NCBI GenBank assembly: GCA_009602725.1
Contig: WELB01000027.1
Coordinates: 59,683 to 112,279, forward strand
Direction: 5' to 3'
Source: Spirogloea muscicola
Taxonomy: Eukaryota; Streptophyta; Zygnematophyceae; Spirogloeales; Spirogloeaceae
Length of the DNA stretch: 52,597 nucleotides
Positions 1 through 13,978 of the stretch are shown in pieces (position 1 is the first letter of the stretch; the number at the start of each line of letters is the position of its first letter). Both the position numbers and the translations under genes were made by a program. The notes under the pieces are model-generated. The model saw only the letters and a program-made list of their open reading frames with translations. It was not told the origin of the DNA and ran no database searches.

Positions 1-2755
<2,755 letters not shown>

Positions 2756-2949
2756 GACTTGCTTGTCTGCTGTGCCTCTCATTTACAGCTGCTATGCGGA
2801 CAATCGCCACATGCGATGTGAACTTAATATTTGATCCTTATATGGGTCATCGAGGTCGTATTCAAGTGTTGCATGTGCACATTAAAGAAGTTACAGCTTA
2901 CTGATCATCGTGACGCTTCAGGCCGCTTGCGTTAGGTCTATGCCGAGAC

Positions 2950-2995
2950 TCAGTAACCCCTTATCAGCAGCGGAAGGTCGTATAGACCATAGACC
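2950..2995 (-). mobile_element. LINE-like retrotransposon 3' end (group A type)
   Basis: The minus strand reads YDLPLLIRGY-stop, matching the C-terminal signature SDLxLLTRGY-stop shared by many fragments here. Only the last dozen codons are recognisable. It lies about 200 bp beyond the ABCG stop codon. Confidence 0.6.
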
Positions 2996-3535
2996 TTGTT
3001 GGAATGCCGAGCAACATGGGGTAAATGGTGACCGTAGCTGTTACCAAGGAGATTGTCAGCATCTTCTCCCCCGACCCTGCGATGACTCATCCTGATACTG
3101 GCCATCCACAGCCACTGCCCTACTCCAACACAGACTATACGAAGGTGAGCCAAAGGGGGCGATGTCTGTGAAGGGCCAGCCCAGAATGATTGGACAAAAA
3201 TCTGGCCGCAGCTAAGGCCTGGACAGCCTGCAATTCACAAGAACGCCTGCACAGAGTCCTGGCTCAGCCATTGCCGTGCTTTGCAAGAGCTATGTGACCT
3301 GGCTCGGCATGGCCTCCCTTGGTTGCTACTTAGACTTGACTTGCGGCCTCAGGCTTGCAGCTCAGTAAAGGGTTACTGAGCGGCCATCCTTAGTGATCTC
3401 CGTGTTTTCTTGCATGTCTCTCCTGGCCGTGTCATATTTTTGTGGGCTGGCCCTTTCTCCCTCTAGAAGAAGAGCTACTTATTCCTTCAACTTGGAAGGG
3501 CTGCTTCTTCCTCCCTTTCATATTATATCATATCA

Positions 3536-3935
3536 TATCATATGATACCAGATCGGCGGCGGAGGCATGGTACGCGCTTGGCAAGGCTGCGGGCGGTGAT
3601 GAGCGCAAGTACGCGGACCACCCTGCCGGTGATGAGTTTGTGTCACTGGCGATGGACGTATACGGGTTGTCTCGCAGCCCATGGCTGCATCTCCCGCAAC
3701 GGCTTGCAAGGCGGGCCATCAAATGTGGCGACGGACTGCATGATGAGCTTCAATGCCGCTGGGTCGTCTGCCCAGGTGTTCTGCATGCTCTCCGTCTCTC
3801 CGTCTCTCTTCAGCATTCCCAGGCTCATGCAGTGCACCAGCGGGATGGCTGCGCTTTGGTTGCTACTTCTGGGTTTCGTCACAGTAAATCTTCCCAGCTG
3901 CAAGTTTATCCAACATGAGGCTGCTGACTAGGGGC
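3536..3935 (+). pseudogene. Degenerate LINE-like ORF C-terminus
   Basis: The plus frame contains KYADHPAGDEFVSLAMDVYG, PWLHLPQRLARRAI, LRLSVSLQHSQAHAVHQRDG and LVATSGFRHS. Each aligns in order with the better preserved copy at 4347-5136 (KYADHPPADEFFPLAIDTHG, WLELLHQLARHAV, LAVSLQRSMARALHLRAG, LAAASGSGQG). The end is disrupted by substitutions and a stop. A dead fragment. Confidence 0.7.
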
Positions 3936-4028
3936 CACTGAGCTCCTCCTATCCGCTCTGTCGCCACTTACATTGCTGTCTGGTCTTAGCGCCTTCCGGC
4001 CCATCAGACCATCTTCTTTCACCTGTCC

Positions 4029-4241
4029 GGGCTGGCTTTCCACAGCCCCCTCCAGAAGAAGTGGCACTCCCAAAGGGGCAAGGGCTGCGAAAAGAAAGGG
4101 CTCGCCCATGAAGAAGAGGGGCTGGCAAAGCCAGCCCAAAAAGAATTGACAAAGGTTCGGAAGGGCCTACAAGCGTGTAGCAGCTACAAAGGAAGAAGAA
4201 AGAGCTCGCCCATTGAGGATAGGGGCTGGAACAGCCAGCCC
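4029..4241. repeat. Cluster of three GGGCTGG/CCAGCCC hairpins
   Basis: Three short inverted repeats lie at 4029-4048, 4119-4137 (8-bp stem GGGCTGGC/GCCAGCCC, loop AAA) and 4223-4241. The last sits about 110 nt downstream of the stop of the minus-strand LINE copy at 4347-5136, the position this hairpin holds after other group A stops. The others appear to be remnants of further 3' ends. Confidence 0.7.
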
Positions 4242-4346
4242 AAAAAAGAATGAGCAGAGTACAAGAAGCCCAAGAAGAAGGGGGCCAGGCGAAGCACTAA
4301 GGCGAAGCACTAAGAAAGAAGCACACAAGAAGAAACAAAGCAGCTA

Positions 4347-5136
4347 CTAACTTCTCAGTAACCCCTGCTTAAGCAGTCGCAGGTCAGAGAGGCTATGTTC
4401 CTGGAAGGACGTCCCCTGGCCAGAGCCAGAGGCAGCAGCGAGGGCTCGGCCGGCACGCAGGTGCAGCGCACGGGCCATTGACCTCTGCAGCGAGACGGCC
4501 AGGCGCATGCGATACACCTGGGCGAGCGACCCGGCTGCAGGAAAGTCCACCGGCTCCCCATGGAAGCGGCGAGCGACGGCGTGACGGGCAAGCTGGTGGA
4601 GCAGTTCGAGCCACCGAGCACCCAACGCCCCGTGTGTGTCGATAGCCAGCGGGAAGAATTCGTCGGCCGGCGGATGGTCAGCGTACTTCAGTTCTTTTGC
4701 CCGAGCGGCGCAGGCGACCGAGTACGCAGCCTTGGTGGCACACTGGGCTTGGTGGGAGCGGTCGAATGCGTCGGTAGTCACCACGTCCAGGAGGAGACGT
4801 GGCCCACCAGCTTGAGGGGTGGCCACCAGGTCGACACGACGGGCGTGGAGACCGTCGGCCCTGTCCTGGAGCGGCATGACGCCGGAGTGCTCCGCAGCCA
4901 CGGAGAAGCCCGCCTCCACCAGGATGCCATGCATGGCGTCCCGGAGGCGGTCATGGGCCGCTGTCCGCTCGCCGCCATGCGAGCAGCGCAGAACGTGCGC
5001 AGCCAGCTCCCCCTGCTCGGCCCCGCGCTCACCGCACTCACATTGACGGACGCCCTGGAGGCATGGCGGCAGCAGGCCGAGGAGCCTGTGGACGGCGCTC
5101 CGGAGGGCCTGAAGATGGGGGACAGGGGGAGGATGG
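4347..5136 (-). pseudogene. LINE-like ORF C-terminal region: zinc knuckle plus endonuclease-like domain
   Basis: This is the longest retrotransposon coding fragment here, about 260 codons on the minus strand. It contains a CxC...HxxxC cluster (CECG ... AAHVLRC), then RLRDAMHGILVEAGF, then RRVDLVATP and LLLDVVTTDAF about a dozen residues later, and ends SDLRLLKQG. The order resembles the CCHC knuckle plus restriction-like (PD-(D/E)XK) nuclease at the C-terminus of R2/NeSL-type non-LTR elements; that comparison is from memory. Against the copy ending at 25259 it has one extra A in the final codons (CTTAAGCAG versus CTTAGCAG), a frameshift that destroys the RGY-stop ending. No reverse transcriptase domain lies upstream, so it is 5' truncated. 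Another LINE tail abuts it at 5133. Confidence 0.7.
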
Positions 5137-5315
5137 ATCACTCAGTAGTCACGAGTGAGGAGCCTCAGATCCAGAAAGAAAGTCCTTTCCAGTGCATGGC
5201 GATGGCTGTGATTGGCAAGCCCAGATCGGGCAGCCCTTCCGATGCGCTCTCTTTGGGAGAGCCACTGTCATTCTTCGGACTTCGTCAATTCTTTTCGGGC
5301 TGGCTTGTCACAGCC
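5133..5315. mobile_element. LINE-like tail (-) and hairpin remnant upstream of metacaspase
   Basis: Minus strand 5133-5170 reads DLRLLTRDY-stop. At 5297-5315 a GGGCTGGC...CAGCC hairpin lies in the typical context CAATTCTTTTC. These are separate remnants packed together; the metacaspase 5' flank starts just after them. Confidence 0.6.
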
Positions 5316-5602
5316 ATTGGGAGAGCCACCTTCAGTCTTCCATCTCCAGGTCATGCACACCGAGGGGCTTCATCATCTCTCCCGAGGATGACTCGAGGAA
5401 TTCCCGAGGAATTGGCGTCAAGCCGCAGGAAATCCCTTCTTCCACTTGGCCGCAGCCCGCGCCTTTCCGCCACTTGGCGCCCTCGACCAGTGCTGCCGCC
5501 TGCCGCCAGCGAGGCCGCCGCGCGACGCGCCGCGGTCCCCGGCGGCGGCGGCGGCGGCGGCGGCGGCTCCGCCTGCGCGCGAAGGACGCGGTCGTTGCCG
5601 AG
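5316..5602 (+). promoter_or_regulatory. Probable promoter and 5' UTR of the metacaspase
   Basis: No coding sequence is recognised. The last 70 bases are almost pure GCC/GGC triplets, the same composition seen at other gene starts here. No TATA box or other element could be assigned. Confidence 0.4.
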
Positions 5603-8600
5603 ATGGCCCGCCGGGCGCTGCTGGCCGGCTGCAACTACCCAGGCACGCAGGTNGCGGCGGCGATTGTGGCGGCGGCGGCGGCGGCGGCGAGTGCGGCGGC
5701 GGTTGCGGCGGCGAGTGCGGCGTCGTCGCCGGGCTGCGGCAGCGGTGGCTGTGGTCGTCTTCTTCGTCGTCGTCGTCGGAAGAGTCGCCGCGGCTTCGCG
5801 CCCGGCTGCGGAAACGGCCCAGCGGTTGGCGAGGCCCCCCCCTCACCGGCTGCTGGCCGCCATCGCATGGCTCGCAGGTGGAGCTCAAGGGGTGCGTCAA
5901 CGACGTGATGGCCATGCGGACGCTGCTGCTGCGGCGCTTCGGCTTCTCGCCCGACGACGTCGTCGTCATGGTCGACACCGACCGGGTAGGTCCGCCACCA
6001 TTGCCGCCGCTCCGCTCCTCCGGCTGTGCTGGTTCTGACTATGCTGCGCATAAGTGCGAGCCGCTTGGACCCGGCTGAAGGCTAATGACTATTAAGAACA
6101 AACATAGTTCCATGCTAAGGCTAAGCATACCATTGGTCACAAAATATGAATTCATGTGTGAGCTAGTGCGCTTTCTTCCAACGATGGCTGCATAGTCCAG
6201 GCTGATGCTTGTCGGGGTGACTTGATTGCCATGAATGACGACACTTAGAGCTCATTGCATGTTACGCTGACGACGATGGTCGCGCCCATTTGCCTCCCAC
6301 TTCGATTTTCCAGAACTACCCGCAGCCGACGGGCGCCAACATCCGCAGCGCACTGGCGAAGATCGCGCGTGGTACGGCGCTGGGCGACGTCGTGCTCTTC
6401 CACTTCTCCGGCCACGGCACGGAGATCCCTCAGGAGTCGGGGATGCCCGACGATGACGGGCGGGAGCAGTGCATCGTCCCCACTGACATGAACCTGCTCA
6501 CTGGTCGGTTGCCGCTGCCAGCTATACTGGCATTCCTCCGGCCTTGATCGGCAGTTGCTGCAACTTGATTACTTGAGGGACTTTGGGTGAAAGCTGCTTC
6601 AGTGCTTTGCCTGTGGTAATGACTTGAACTTAAAATCGATATGACTACATGACGTGGGCGGGCGCAGACGATGACTTCCGCGACATCGTGAACAGCGTTC
6701 CTGACGGCGTTAAGTTCATCGTCATCGCGGACTCTTGCCACAGTGGCGGTCTGATTGACCACGAGAAGGAGCAGCTCGGCGGAGCCGGGGCGGCAGCCGC
6801 CTCTGGGGCTGGCGGTGGTGGCCTGCAGGGGCTGATTGGCATGTTCAGCAGCGTTCTCGGCAAGAAGGACTTAGACAATGATGGCAACGGCGGCAGCCGG
6901 GACCTTCCAGAGGGCCTCGTCACGCGAGATCTTCCAGAGGTTGGCTACGTTGGTTCGCGGGGTTTTCCGGAGGGCGGCGACTTCGGCGGTGTCCAGGAGC
7001 GTGGCGAGCATCACCGGCACCACCACCACCACCGGGAGGATGGCTATGAAGGCGAAGGTGGGCCGCCGAGGGTTGAGTACGCTGGCGGCGGTTATGGAGC
7101 TGGTCGCGAGGAAGGTTATGGGAGGGAGGGTAACTTCGATGGTGGCGGCATTTGCTACGAGGCCAGTGGTGGTCTGCCGCCATACGGCACAGGTGGAGGA
7201 CGCTTTGAGGTTATGGGCGGGGACGCGTACGGCCGACCGCCGCCACCGAGACCTGGAGGCGAGTACGGCGATGGTGGCGGCGGCTACGGCCAAGGACCAG
7301 CCTTCTCCGGTCCTCCCCCTGGCCCTTATGGCGGCCAGGAGTACGACCGTCCACCGCCCCTCCCGCAGCCGTATGGAGGACGTAGCGACGAGTATGGTGG
7401 CATGCCCCCTCAAGACCAAGGTGGGCCGCCGTTGGACTATGGTGGTGGCGAGCGACGGCGACATCATCATCATAATGAGTACACAGCTAGTGAGGGCGGC
7501 GGCGTTGGCGCCGTCGGCGTCTTCCAGCCAGGACCAGGGCCATACGTTGGTGGCGACTTTTTGGCTGGAGGGCCCCAGCGACCGCCGCCTTATGGAGCAG
7601 GACCTTATCAGGGGCCTGGTGCTGAGTACGGCGGCGGCTACGGCGGCGGCGGATATGGTGGCGGCTCCGGCAGCGGCTACAGTGGCGATGGCACCCAGCC
7701 TGCATATCCCCCGGGGCGTCCTGGGCAGTACGGACCGGGTGATCTGCAGGGGCAGGCGCCCAGCGGGTACGGCGGCTACAGCGGCAACAGTGGCGGTGGC
7801 GCCCCGCAGCATGCGAACAAAGCCATTCCGCTGGACATGCTGATGCAGATTCTGAGCCAGCGCAGCGGACAGGAAGTGGGGGTCGGCAACATCCGCACGA
7901 GCCTCTTCCACATGTTTGGTGACGATGCCAGGTGAGCCAGTGCTGTTGCATGGTCGCGTCGCTTGTGACCTGTGAAGGACGGCCCTTTCACCAGCACTTC
8001 AGCAGCTCCTTAGAATGTGTTCAAATGACCCGCATCACACAGCCACTTTCAACTGGCGACTGCTGCTTGGACATGGTCAACATGGTCAACAGCAGATCCA
8101 ACTTACTGAAATTGTGAAAAGTTCACTGCTGTTGTGTTGGCAGTCCCATGGTGAAAACCTTCGTCAAGGTCCTTGCACAGTATGCTGGGAGCCAGTTCAG
8201 CGGCGGTAGCAGCGGCTTCGGAGCAGGAGGTGGCGGCAGCAGTGGGGGGCTGTTTGGGATGGTACAGGGTGCAGCGCTCAGCTACCTGAAGCAGCAGCTT
8301 GCCAACTCTGCGACTGGCTCCGGAGGTGTCACTGGTGGCGGGGCCGGCTATGGTGGCGGCGGCGGGCAGGGCGGCCCGTCATTCAATTTCGGCGGCAATG
8401 TACAGCCCCACATGGCGTATGCAGGCTGGAGGCCACCGGGGGCCACGGTTCGCGGCGATATGGGCATCCTCATCAGTGGCTGCCAGCATAATGAAACCTC
8501 CGCTGATGCTGGTGCTGTAGCCTTCCTCCTGTTCTGTTGCTAGTGCCCATTAAGTTCTTTGCAAGCTTATTCAGCCAGATGCATGCTAAGATCCAGATGG

Positions 8601-9027
8601 GAACTTGCTTCTCCTCACCGATACCCTGTGAAATAGTATATAGAATGCAGGAGTTAAAGTGCATAAATTGATACATAACTGCTTCTTTTGGCACTTGTTA
8701 TACTGGTAAAGCTTTGCCGATTTGCCAATGAATTTAGACTTACAGCAAGTTTTTCTCCGCTGAGATACTACCGGTCATCTAGGATGTTGTATGTGATGCC
8801 CGGTGTGGCTGTCCTGTGCAGATCCAGCAGGGAATCCTCAGCAGGCATACGGCGCGCTGAGCCATTCCATCCAGACGATTCTGTCACAGCAGGGGCAGGT
8901 GACATTCCGACAGCTGGTGATGGGAGCTCGGCAGATGCTCCGCCAGCAGGGCTTCACCCAGAATCCAGGCCTCTTCTGCAGTGACAGCAATGCCGACGAT
9001 GTCTTCTTGCAAGCGCCAGCCTACTGA
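5603..9027 (+). CDS. Type II metacaspase with expanded linker
   Basis: A caspase-fold cysteine protease cleaving after Arg/Lys, linked in plants and algae to stress and cell-death processing. Deduced exons: 5603-5650, 5878-5985, 6314-6503, 6668-7931, 8144-8511 and 8822-9027, all in phase, 727 residues. The p20 part starts MARRALLAGCNYPGTQ with no prodomain. The catalytic pair is His86 (HFSGHG) and Cys139 (DSCHSGGLID), the numbering of Arabidopsis MC4. The p10 part has IRTSLFHMFGDD, ILISGCQ, SADADPAG, AYGALS and QGFTQNPGL, all type II hallmarks. Residues about 150-497 form a linker rich in Gly, Pro, Tyr and His with HHHHHH-like runs, far longer than the linker of roughly 85 residues usual in the family. 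A short Gly-rich insert also lies inside p10. The start is the only ATG before the family N-terminus. Intron 1 contains a GGC repeat and an N. Confidence 0.95.
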
Positions 9028-10741
9028 TGAGATCTGGCGAGTCGTTGTAACTCCAGTGGAAAGAGACGCCGAAGACTTATGTTTTGGTTATCATAAGATT
9101 GAGATTGGAGGGAACTGATAGAGGTGTCCCAGGACAGAAGTTCTTAGGGTCAAAGAACCAGTGCAATTGTCTCCTCGCAGATGCTGTTTCATGCACTGGT
9201 TGGGAATCGCGGTGGGTCACATTGCAAGTGTCATCCACCACCAGTTTTGACTGGCTACGTAATGGCGGACATGTTGTGTCTGACAGCATGTCCCATTTAT
9301 AATCATCTGATGGACATCATGTGTCAAAAGGCTGCAAATTAAACGAATCGACTATCTCATCATGTATGCAATACAAGCTACAAGTATCTCACACTGCTAA
9401 CACCTGTCACCCTAGACACCATCTCGTGTACATCTATCAGAGTGAGAGACATGTGGCCTCTGCCACAAATCTTTGATGCAATGAGCTGCATCTCCCGTGT
9501 AACGATTCTAGTAGGCGAGGCAGAGGGCGCAAAGCCGATACTGCTTGCTGACACCAGCCGTCCAATCAGCTGGATCTCGAGTGCTAGTGAAGGCAACCTG
9601 GTTTTGCATCTGCTACCTTGACCACGTGTTGTCGGCAGGCGCCAGCAGGCAGCAGGTTCAGGCGTCAGAAGAGCATCGTCTCCATTGCCACAGGTGTCCC
9701 CAGTGGCATGAGCAATGGGTTGGTAGTCCTTCGTCAGCCCTTGCTAGCTTCTTTGGGGCTAGACCCTTTGAGCCATCGCCATCTCTGGAAGAACCTTACA
9801 AGTTGCTTGCACGTCAGAAATGAACCCCTTGCCCAGTGAACATGGGCATAATTCATCATGATCGCCGACATACTCGTTCTTCTGACACTTTTACATGGGC
9901 ATCATCATGACCGGCTCGGCGGATCTGGTGATGTAACTTCTCCCTTCAAAGCGCACCTCCTTACTAAAGACTAGCTTGCTAATCTTAGACTGGGAGACCC
10001 GCTTTGTCTGTTTAGCTTGGATGTGCCTATGGGTTTACTAAAGGGCACAGAGAGCTGATGCATACGTTACTTGCTGTGTAGCTTCACTACGTTGATGGCA
10101 GATTGTGTCATGCAAACATTCATGCAGCCCGATTATGGAAGGGGGAGGGCCAAGACATGCACCATGCTGAGCTATTAGGTACCGCAAGTAACCAGTCTTA
10201 AGCCTCGCAGGGTCGAGTTTATGTTGCAGCTAGCAGGAAAGTGGGGGCTCTGCTCTATTCAGCTGATGAAGGGATTGCCTGCACTTGGCTTACTCATCCA
10301 CGGACTGCTCTTGCTGCAAAAAGATCTGTAGTGGCCCTCCATACTCTTGCTTGAGCAACATGCTGTGTGCTAAAGAGCTTTCTCCATGGCTGGCAATGTC
10401 AAGCTGGCCTAGAGCAAAAGCAAAGTAGTGGAAGCAGCTGGTTAGGTGAGAAAATCTGAGTTACAATCTTGAAATGCTGGACTAAGAATTGAGCACTAGC
10501 TCGCAGAAATCGTTGACCGCTTTACTCTGCTTGATTTAGAAAGTCTGGAACAACCTGGCTTGCCTACTCGTAAGGAATCTGTCACGGCAAAAAGACACGC
10601 ACAAGAAGTCAGAAACCTGGTGTGTGGGTTCTTTGAAGAGCAATCTCTAAAATGGTGACGACTCTGCTTCCACAAAGCACTGGCAGCTTGCATTGTGATA
10701 CTGGAAGGTTCAGTGCAACACATATGGAACGTGCCAATCAC
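9028..10741. other. No recognised gene
   Basis: About 1.7 kb of moderate GC between the metacaspase stop and the last firm TIC20 exon. It should hold both 3' UTRs (the genes converge). No conserved protein, tRNA or retrotransposon tail was recognised. Confidence 0.5.
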
Positions 10742-13103
10742 CTGCATATATGAAGCGTCCGACAAGAAGGGGACATCTGCGTATTTAGCACAAAGCAGAC
10801 CACACTGAGAAAAACGATGTGCAGTGCAAGCAGGCAGGCAGCAAGCAGCAAGCTTTAGGTAACTAGACAACCCAAAGGCAAACAGTAAACTTGCTCATGC
10901 AGAATTTGCTTCGCTTTTATCCGCTTACTTCCTCCTTCATAGGTTGTGCTTGATGTGAAGGGGCTGCCAGTGTTCTGCTATCAGCAGCTTTGTGTTGACA
11001 ACCTTTACAACTGCAGGGTCACTAGAGGCAGCTCACCTGCATACATGCCGCGGAGGGCGCAGATCATGCACTCAAGGACGACGAAGATGAAGGCGAAGCT
11101 AACAGCCAGCCACCAGTGGGCGCCCAGCAGGCCCCAGTAGACAGCCCGCGGCACCCAGTCATTCACTGTGCCGGTTACCTGCCGCACAACCATGAAACAA
11201 CCCTCTATTTAGTCTTGTGCGGATTAAAGGGTCCACTGAATCTGGACGCTAGAGTCTAGCATTGGCGCTATTGGCGCTTGAAGCCCCAATAAGAATATGT
11301 GGCTTTTCAAACAATGTCAGAAAGAGACACTCAAACAACATTGAAAGTTTAGCCGATGCCTTGGTTGTGCACCTAATCAGCTGAAGCATCATCGCACATG
11401 CCTCCACAACTGACACACAGGGGTCGTCGGGAAGAGGACCAGACCTGGACAATGATCTCAAGGAGCATGGCTGTGACGACATGGAAGCGCAAGAAGTGCG
11501 GCCACCGGTTGTTCCGCACTACGCCCTGACCTCAAAAGTGAGATAAATCACATAGTCAATCCTTGACTATCGTAGGCCAGGTCAAGCACAACTTTTTTGA
11601 TGGGCGGAGCTTGCTTTCACAAATAACGCAAAGGGCTAGATTCTCATGACCAGAGCTCCTTCACAAGGCACAACACAAGTCTCTCGATGGACAAGTGCTT
11701 GAGGTGGCTTGCCATGAGAAGCTGTCAAGTGGTGCTGCTGGCAAGATGCACGCACCAGGTAGGCGCCGAAGAAGTAGGCGAGCAGGAACCACTGGGGGAG
11801 GGATCCCAGCAGCTGCAGGAAGGGGTACGTCAGGAACTCGTAGTTCTCAAGGAGCGGGTGTAGGCTGTCACAGCAAAATAGAACGTCGGCAAATCGGCTG
11901 AGGCCTGACTCTTCACGACTTAGGCATCATGAGGCACAGTGCTGAGCATTTGTAATACAGCAGCTCGAGCCATATGTACTCATGCAGCGTGATATTTAAC
12001 TTGGCTGACTGCGTGGCTGAGAAGCTGCCACAGCATCAATCACACTGCACCGCCGCTGTGCTAGCATCGCACTAGGCCGACACATGTTGTACGCAAGCTC
12101 TGACAACGAGCTCATCAATCCCTGCATTTGGCATGGAGGCCAGTTGGAGCTGAGCGGACCTGTAGGCGGTCTCGGAGTACATCCACGCCTCACTCAGCGG
12201 CAGGAGGTATGGGATGAGGGCGATGATGCGCCAGTAGAACTTGGGCTTTGTCTGCATCGGCGGGAAGCCCTGCACACCAGCCAGCCCGGCAAGCAAGAGC
12301 TTGGCCCTTCAGGACGACATTAACGCGCAGGAAAGCTGAGGACTCGCTTAACCGTGGAGCTAGCGGAGGCAAGCTGGGTGCCACTTCCAAAACATGGCCT
12401 GCAGTAAACTCTACATCAGGTGAGCGAGTGAGGAGACCCAGAGGTCGCTGCTGTACTAAGGCATGGCAGGCGCCGGCTGTGCGTAACCAAGCCTGTGGGA
12501 GAGCCGGCCTGGGGCTGCCAGCTGAACGACAGGAGCGGTGCGCTCGTCTGAATGCAATGTAGTAGCACTCCACAGATAACACTCTATAGAAACGTACTCT
12601 AATAGAAGTACTCTAATTCATCAGCCATCTTCGATACACAGTAATATACACAGCACTTGTACAGTCCAATTATACACAGTACTCAGACCACTCCATCTGA
12701 GGCCTGCTCAATAGAGGTCCAGTAATCTGTACTTGGCCACTTAGGCCCTCCATCACTCAATACGCACTCCAAATTCTTGCCCAGTGTGTCGAGGCGGGCC
12801 GCGAAGCTGCAGCCCAGAAGCTACTGGCGGAGCCCGGAGCTCGGCCGGGCCAGCACCGGAGGCTGGCGCGGTTGTGACGAACGTGCGTGAGACTTAAAAG
12901 TAGCTTCATCCGAGATTCGTGAAGAGTCCACTGGGGCAGGGTTTAGGATTTAAGGAGCACGCTGGAGGTCGTCAGGGTTTGGCGGTTGGCTCTGTGCTCG
13001 GCTGCCGTGGCGGCGGAGGCGCTTCACCTGGAAGGCCGGGACGTCGTCCGCGCCCTTCTCGGACGCCCGCGCCGCGCCGGCGGCGCGGCGGCGCCGCCGC
13101 GGC
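10742..13103 (-). CDS. TIC20-like chloroplast inner-envelope import channel protein
   Basis: TIC20 is the membrane core of the inner-envelope protein translocon. Minus-strand exons in transcript order: 13103-13028 (partial, upstream part in the gap), 12269-12160, 11864-11756, 11525-11445, 11178-11037 and 10776-10742; phases agree throughout. Visible motifs: FYWRIIALIPYLLPLSEAWM (helix 1), LHPLLENYEFLTYPFLQLLG then LPQWFLLAYFFGAYL (helix 2), RWPHFLRFHVVTAMLLEIIV (helix 3), then GTVNDWVPRAVYWG and WWLAVSFAFIFVVLECM (helix 4), and YADVPFLSDASYMQ. This is the order and spacing of plant TIC20-I/IV. The transit peptide would lie in or beside the gap. The end is uncertain: plant proteins stop shortly after the SDASY-like motif, but here the frame either splices at 10742 to an unseen last exon or runs to a stop at 10496. 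Upstream it faces the gene starting near 13979. Confidence 0.9.
12728..12775 (+). repeat. Solo group B retrotransposon tail
   Basis: The sequence TTGGCCACTTAGGCCCTCC with ACTTGG before it and CACTCAATACGCACTCCAAA after it matches the 3' UTR following group B LINE stops (compare 38030-38075). It falls in the first visible TIC20 intron. Confidence 0.6.
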
Positions 13104-13978
13104 NNNNNNNNNNNNNNNNNNNNNNNNNNNNNNNNNNNNNNNNNNNNNNNNNNNNNNNNNNNNNNNNNNNNNNNNNNNNNNNNNNNNNNNNNNNNNNNNN
13201 NNNNNNNNNNNNNNNNNNNNNNNNNNNNNNNNNNNNNNNNNNNNNNNNNNNNNNNNNNNNNNNNNNNNNNNNNNNNNNNNNNNNNNNNNNNNNNNNNNNN
13301 NNNNNNNNNNNNNNNNNNNNNNNNNNNNNNNNNNNNNNNNNNNNNNNNNNNNNNNNNNNNNNNNNNNNNNNNNNNNNNNNNNNNNNNNNNNNNNNNNNNN
13401 NNNNNNNNNNNNNNNNNNNNNNNNNNNNNNNNNNNNNNNNNNNNNNNNNNNNNNNNNNNNNNNNNNNNNNNNNNNNNNNNNNNNNNNNNNNNNNNNNNNN
13501 NNNNNNNNNNNNNNNNNNNNNNNNNNNNNNNNNNNNNNNNNNNNNNNNNNNNNNNNNNNNNNNNNNNNNNNNNNNNNNNNNNNNNNNNNNNNNNNNNNNN
13601 NNNNNNNNNNNNNNNNNNNNNNNNNNNNNNNNNNNNNNNNNNNNNNNNNNNNNNNNNNNNNNNNNNNNNNNNNNNNNNNNNNNNNNNNNNNNNNNNNNNN
13701 NNNNNNNNNNNNNNNNNNNNNNNNNNNNNNNNNNNNNNNNNNNNNNNNNNNNNNNNNNNNNNNNNNNNNNNNNNNNNNNNNNNNNNNNNNNNNNNNNNNN
13801 NNNNNNNNNNNNNNNNNNNNNNNNNNNNNNNNNNNNNNNNNNNNNNNNNNNNNNNNNNNNNNNNNNNNNNNNNNNNNNNNNNNNNNNNNNNNNNNNNNNN
13901 NNNNNNNNNNNNNNNNNNNNNNNNNNNNNNNNNNNNNNNNNNNNNNNNNNNNNNNNNNNNNNNNNNNNNNNNNNNNNN
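13104..13978. other. Assembly gap (875 N)
   Basis: Runs of GCC/GGC triplets flank both sides. The gap covers the presumed shared promoter and first exons of TIC20 (-) and the coiled-coil gene (+). Open frames crossing it carry no information. Confidence 0.99.

Noticed and set aside
6871-7911. 346-codon minus frame and 321-codon alternative plus frame over the metacaspase linker
   Set aside because: They arise from GGC/GGT repeats. The chosen frame continues conserved p20 and p10 sequence on both sides.
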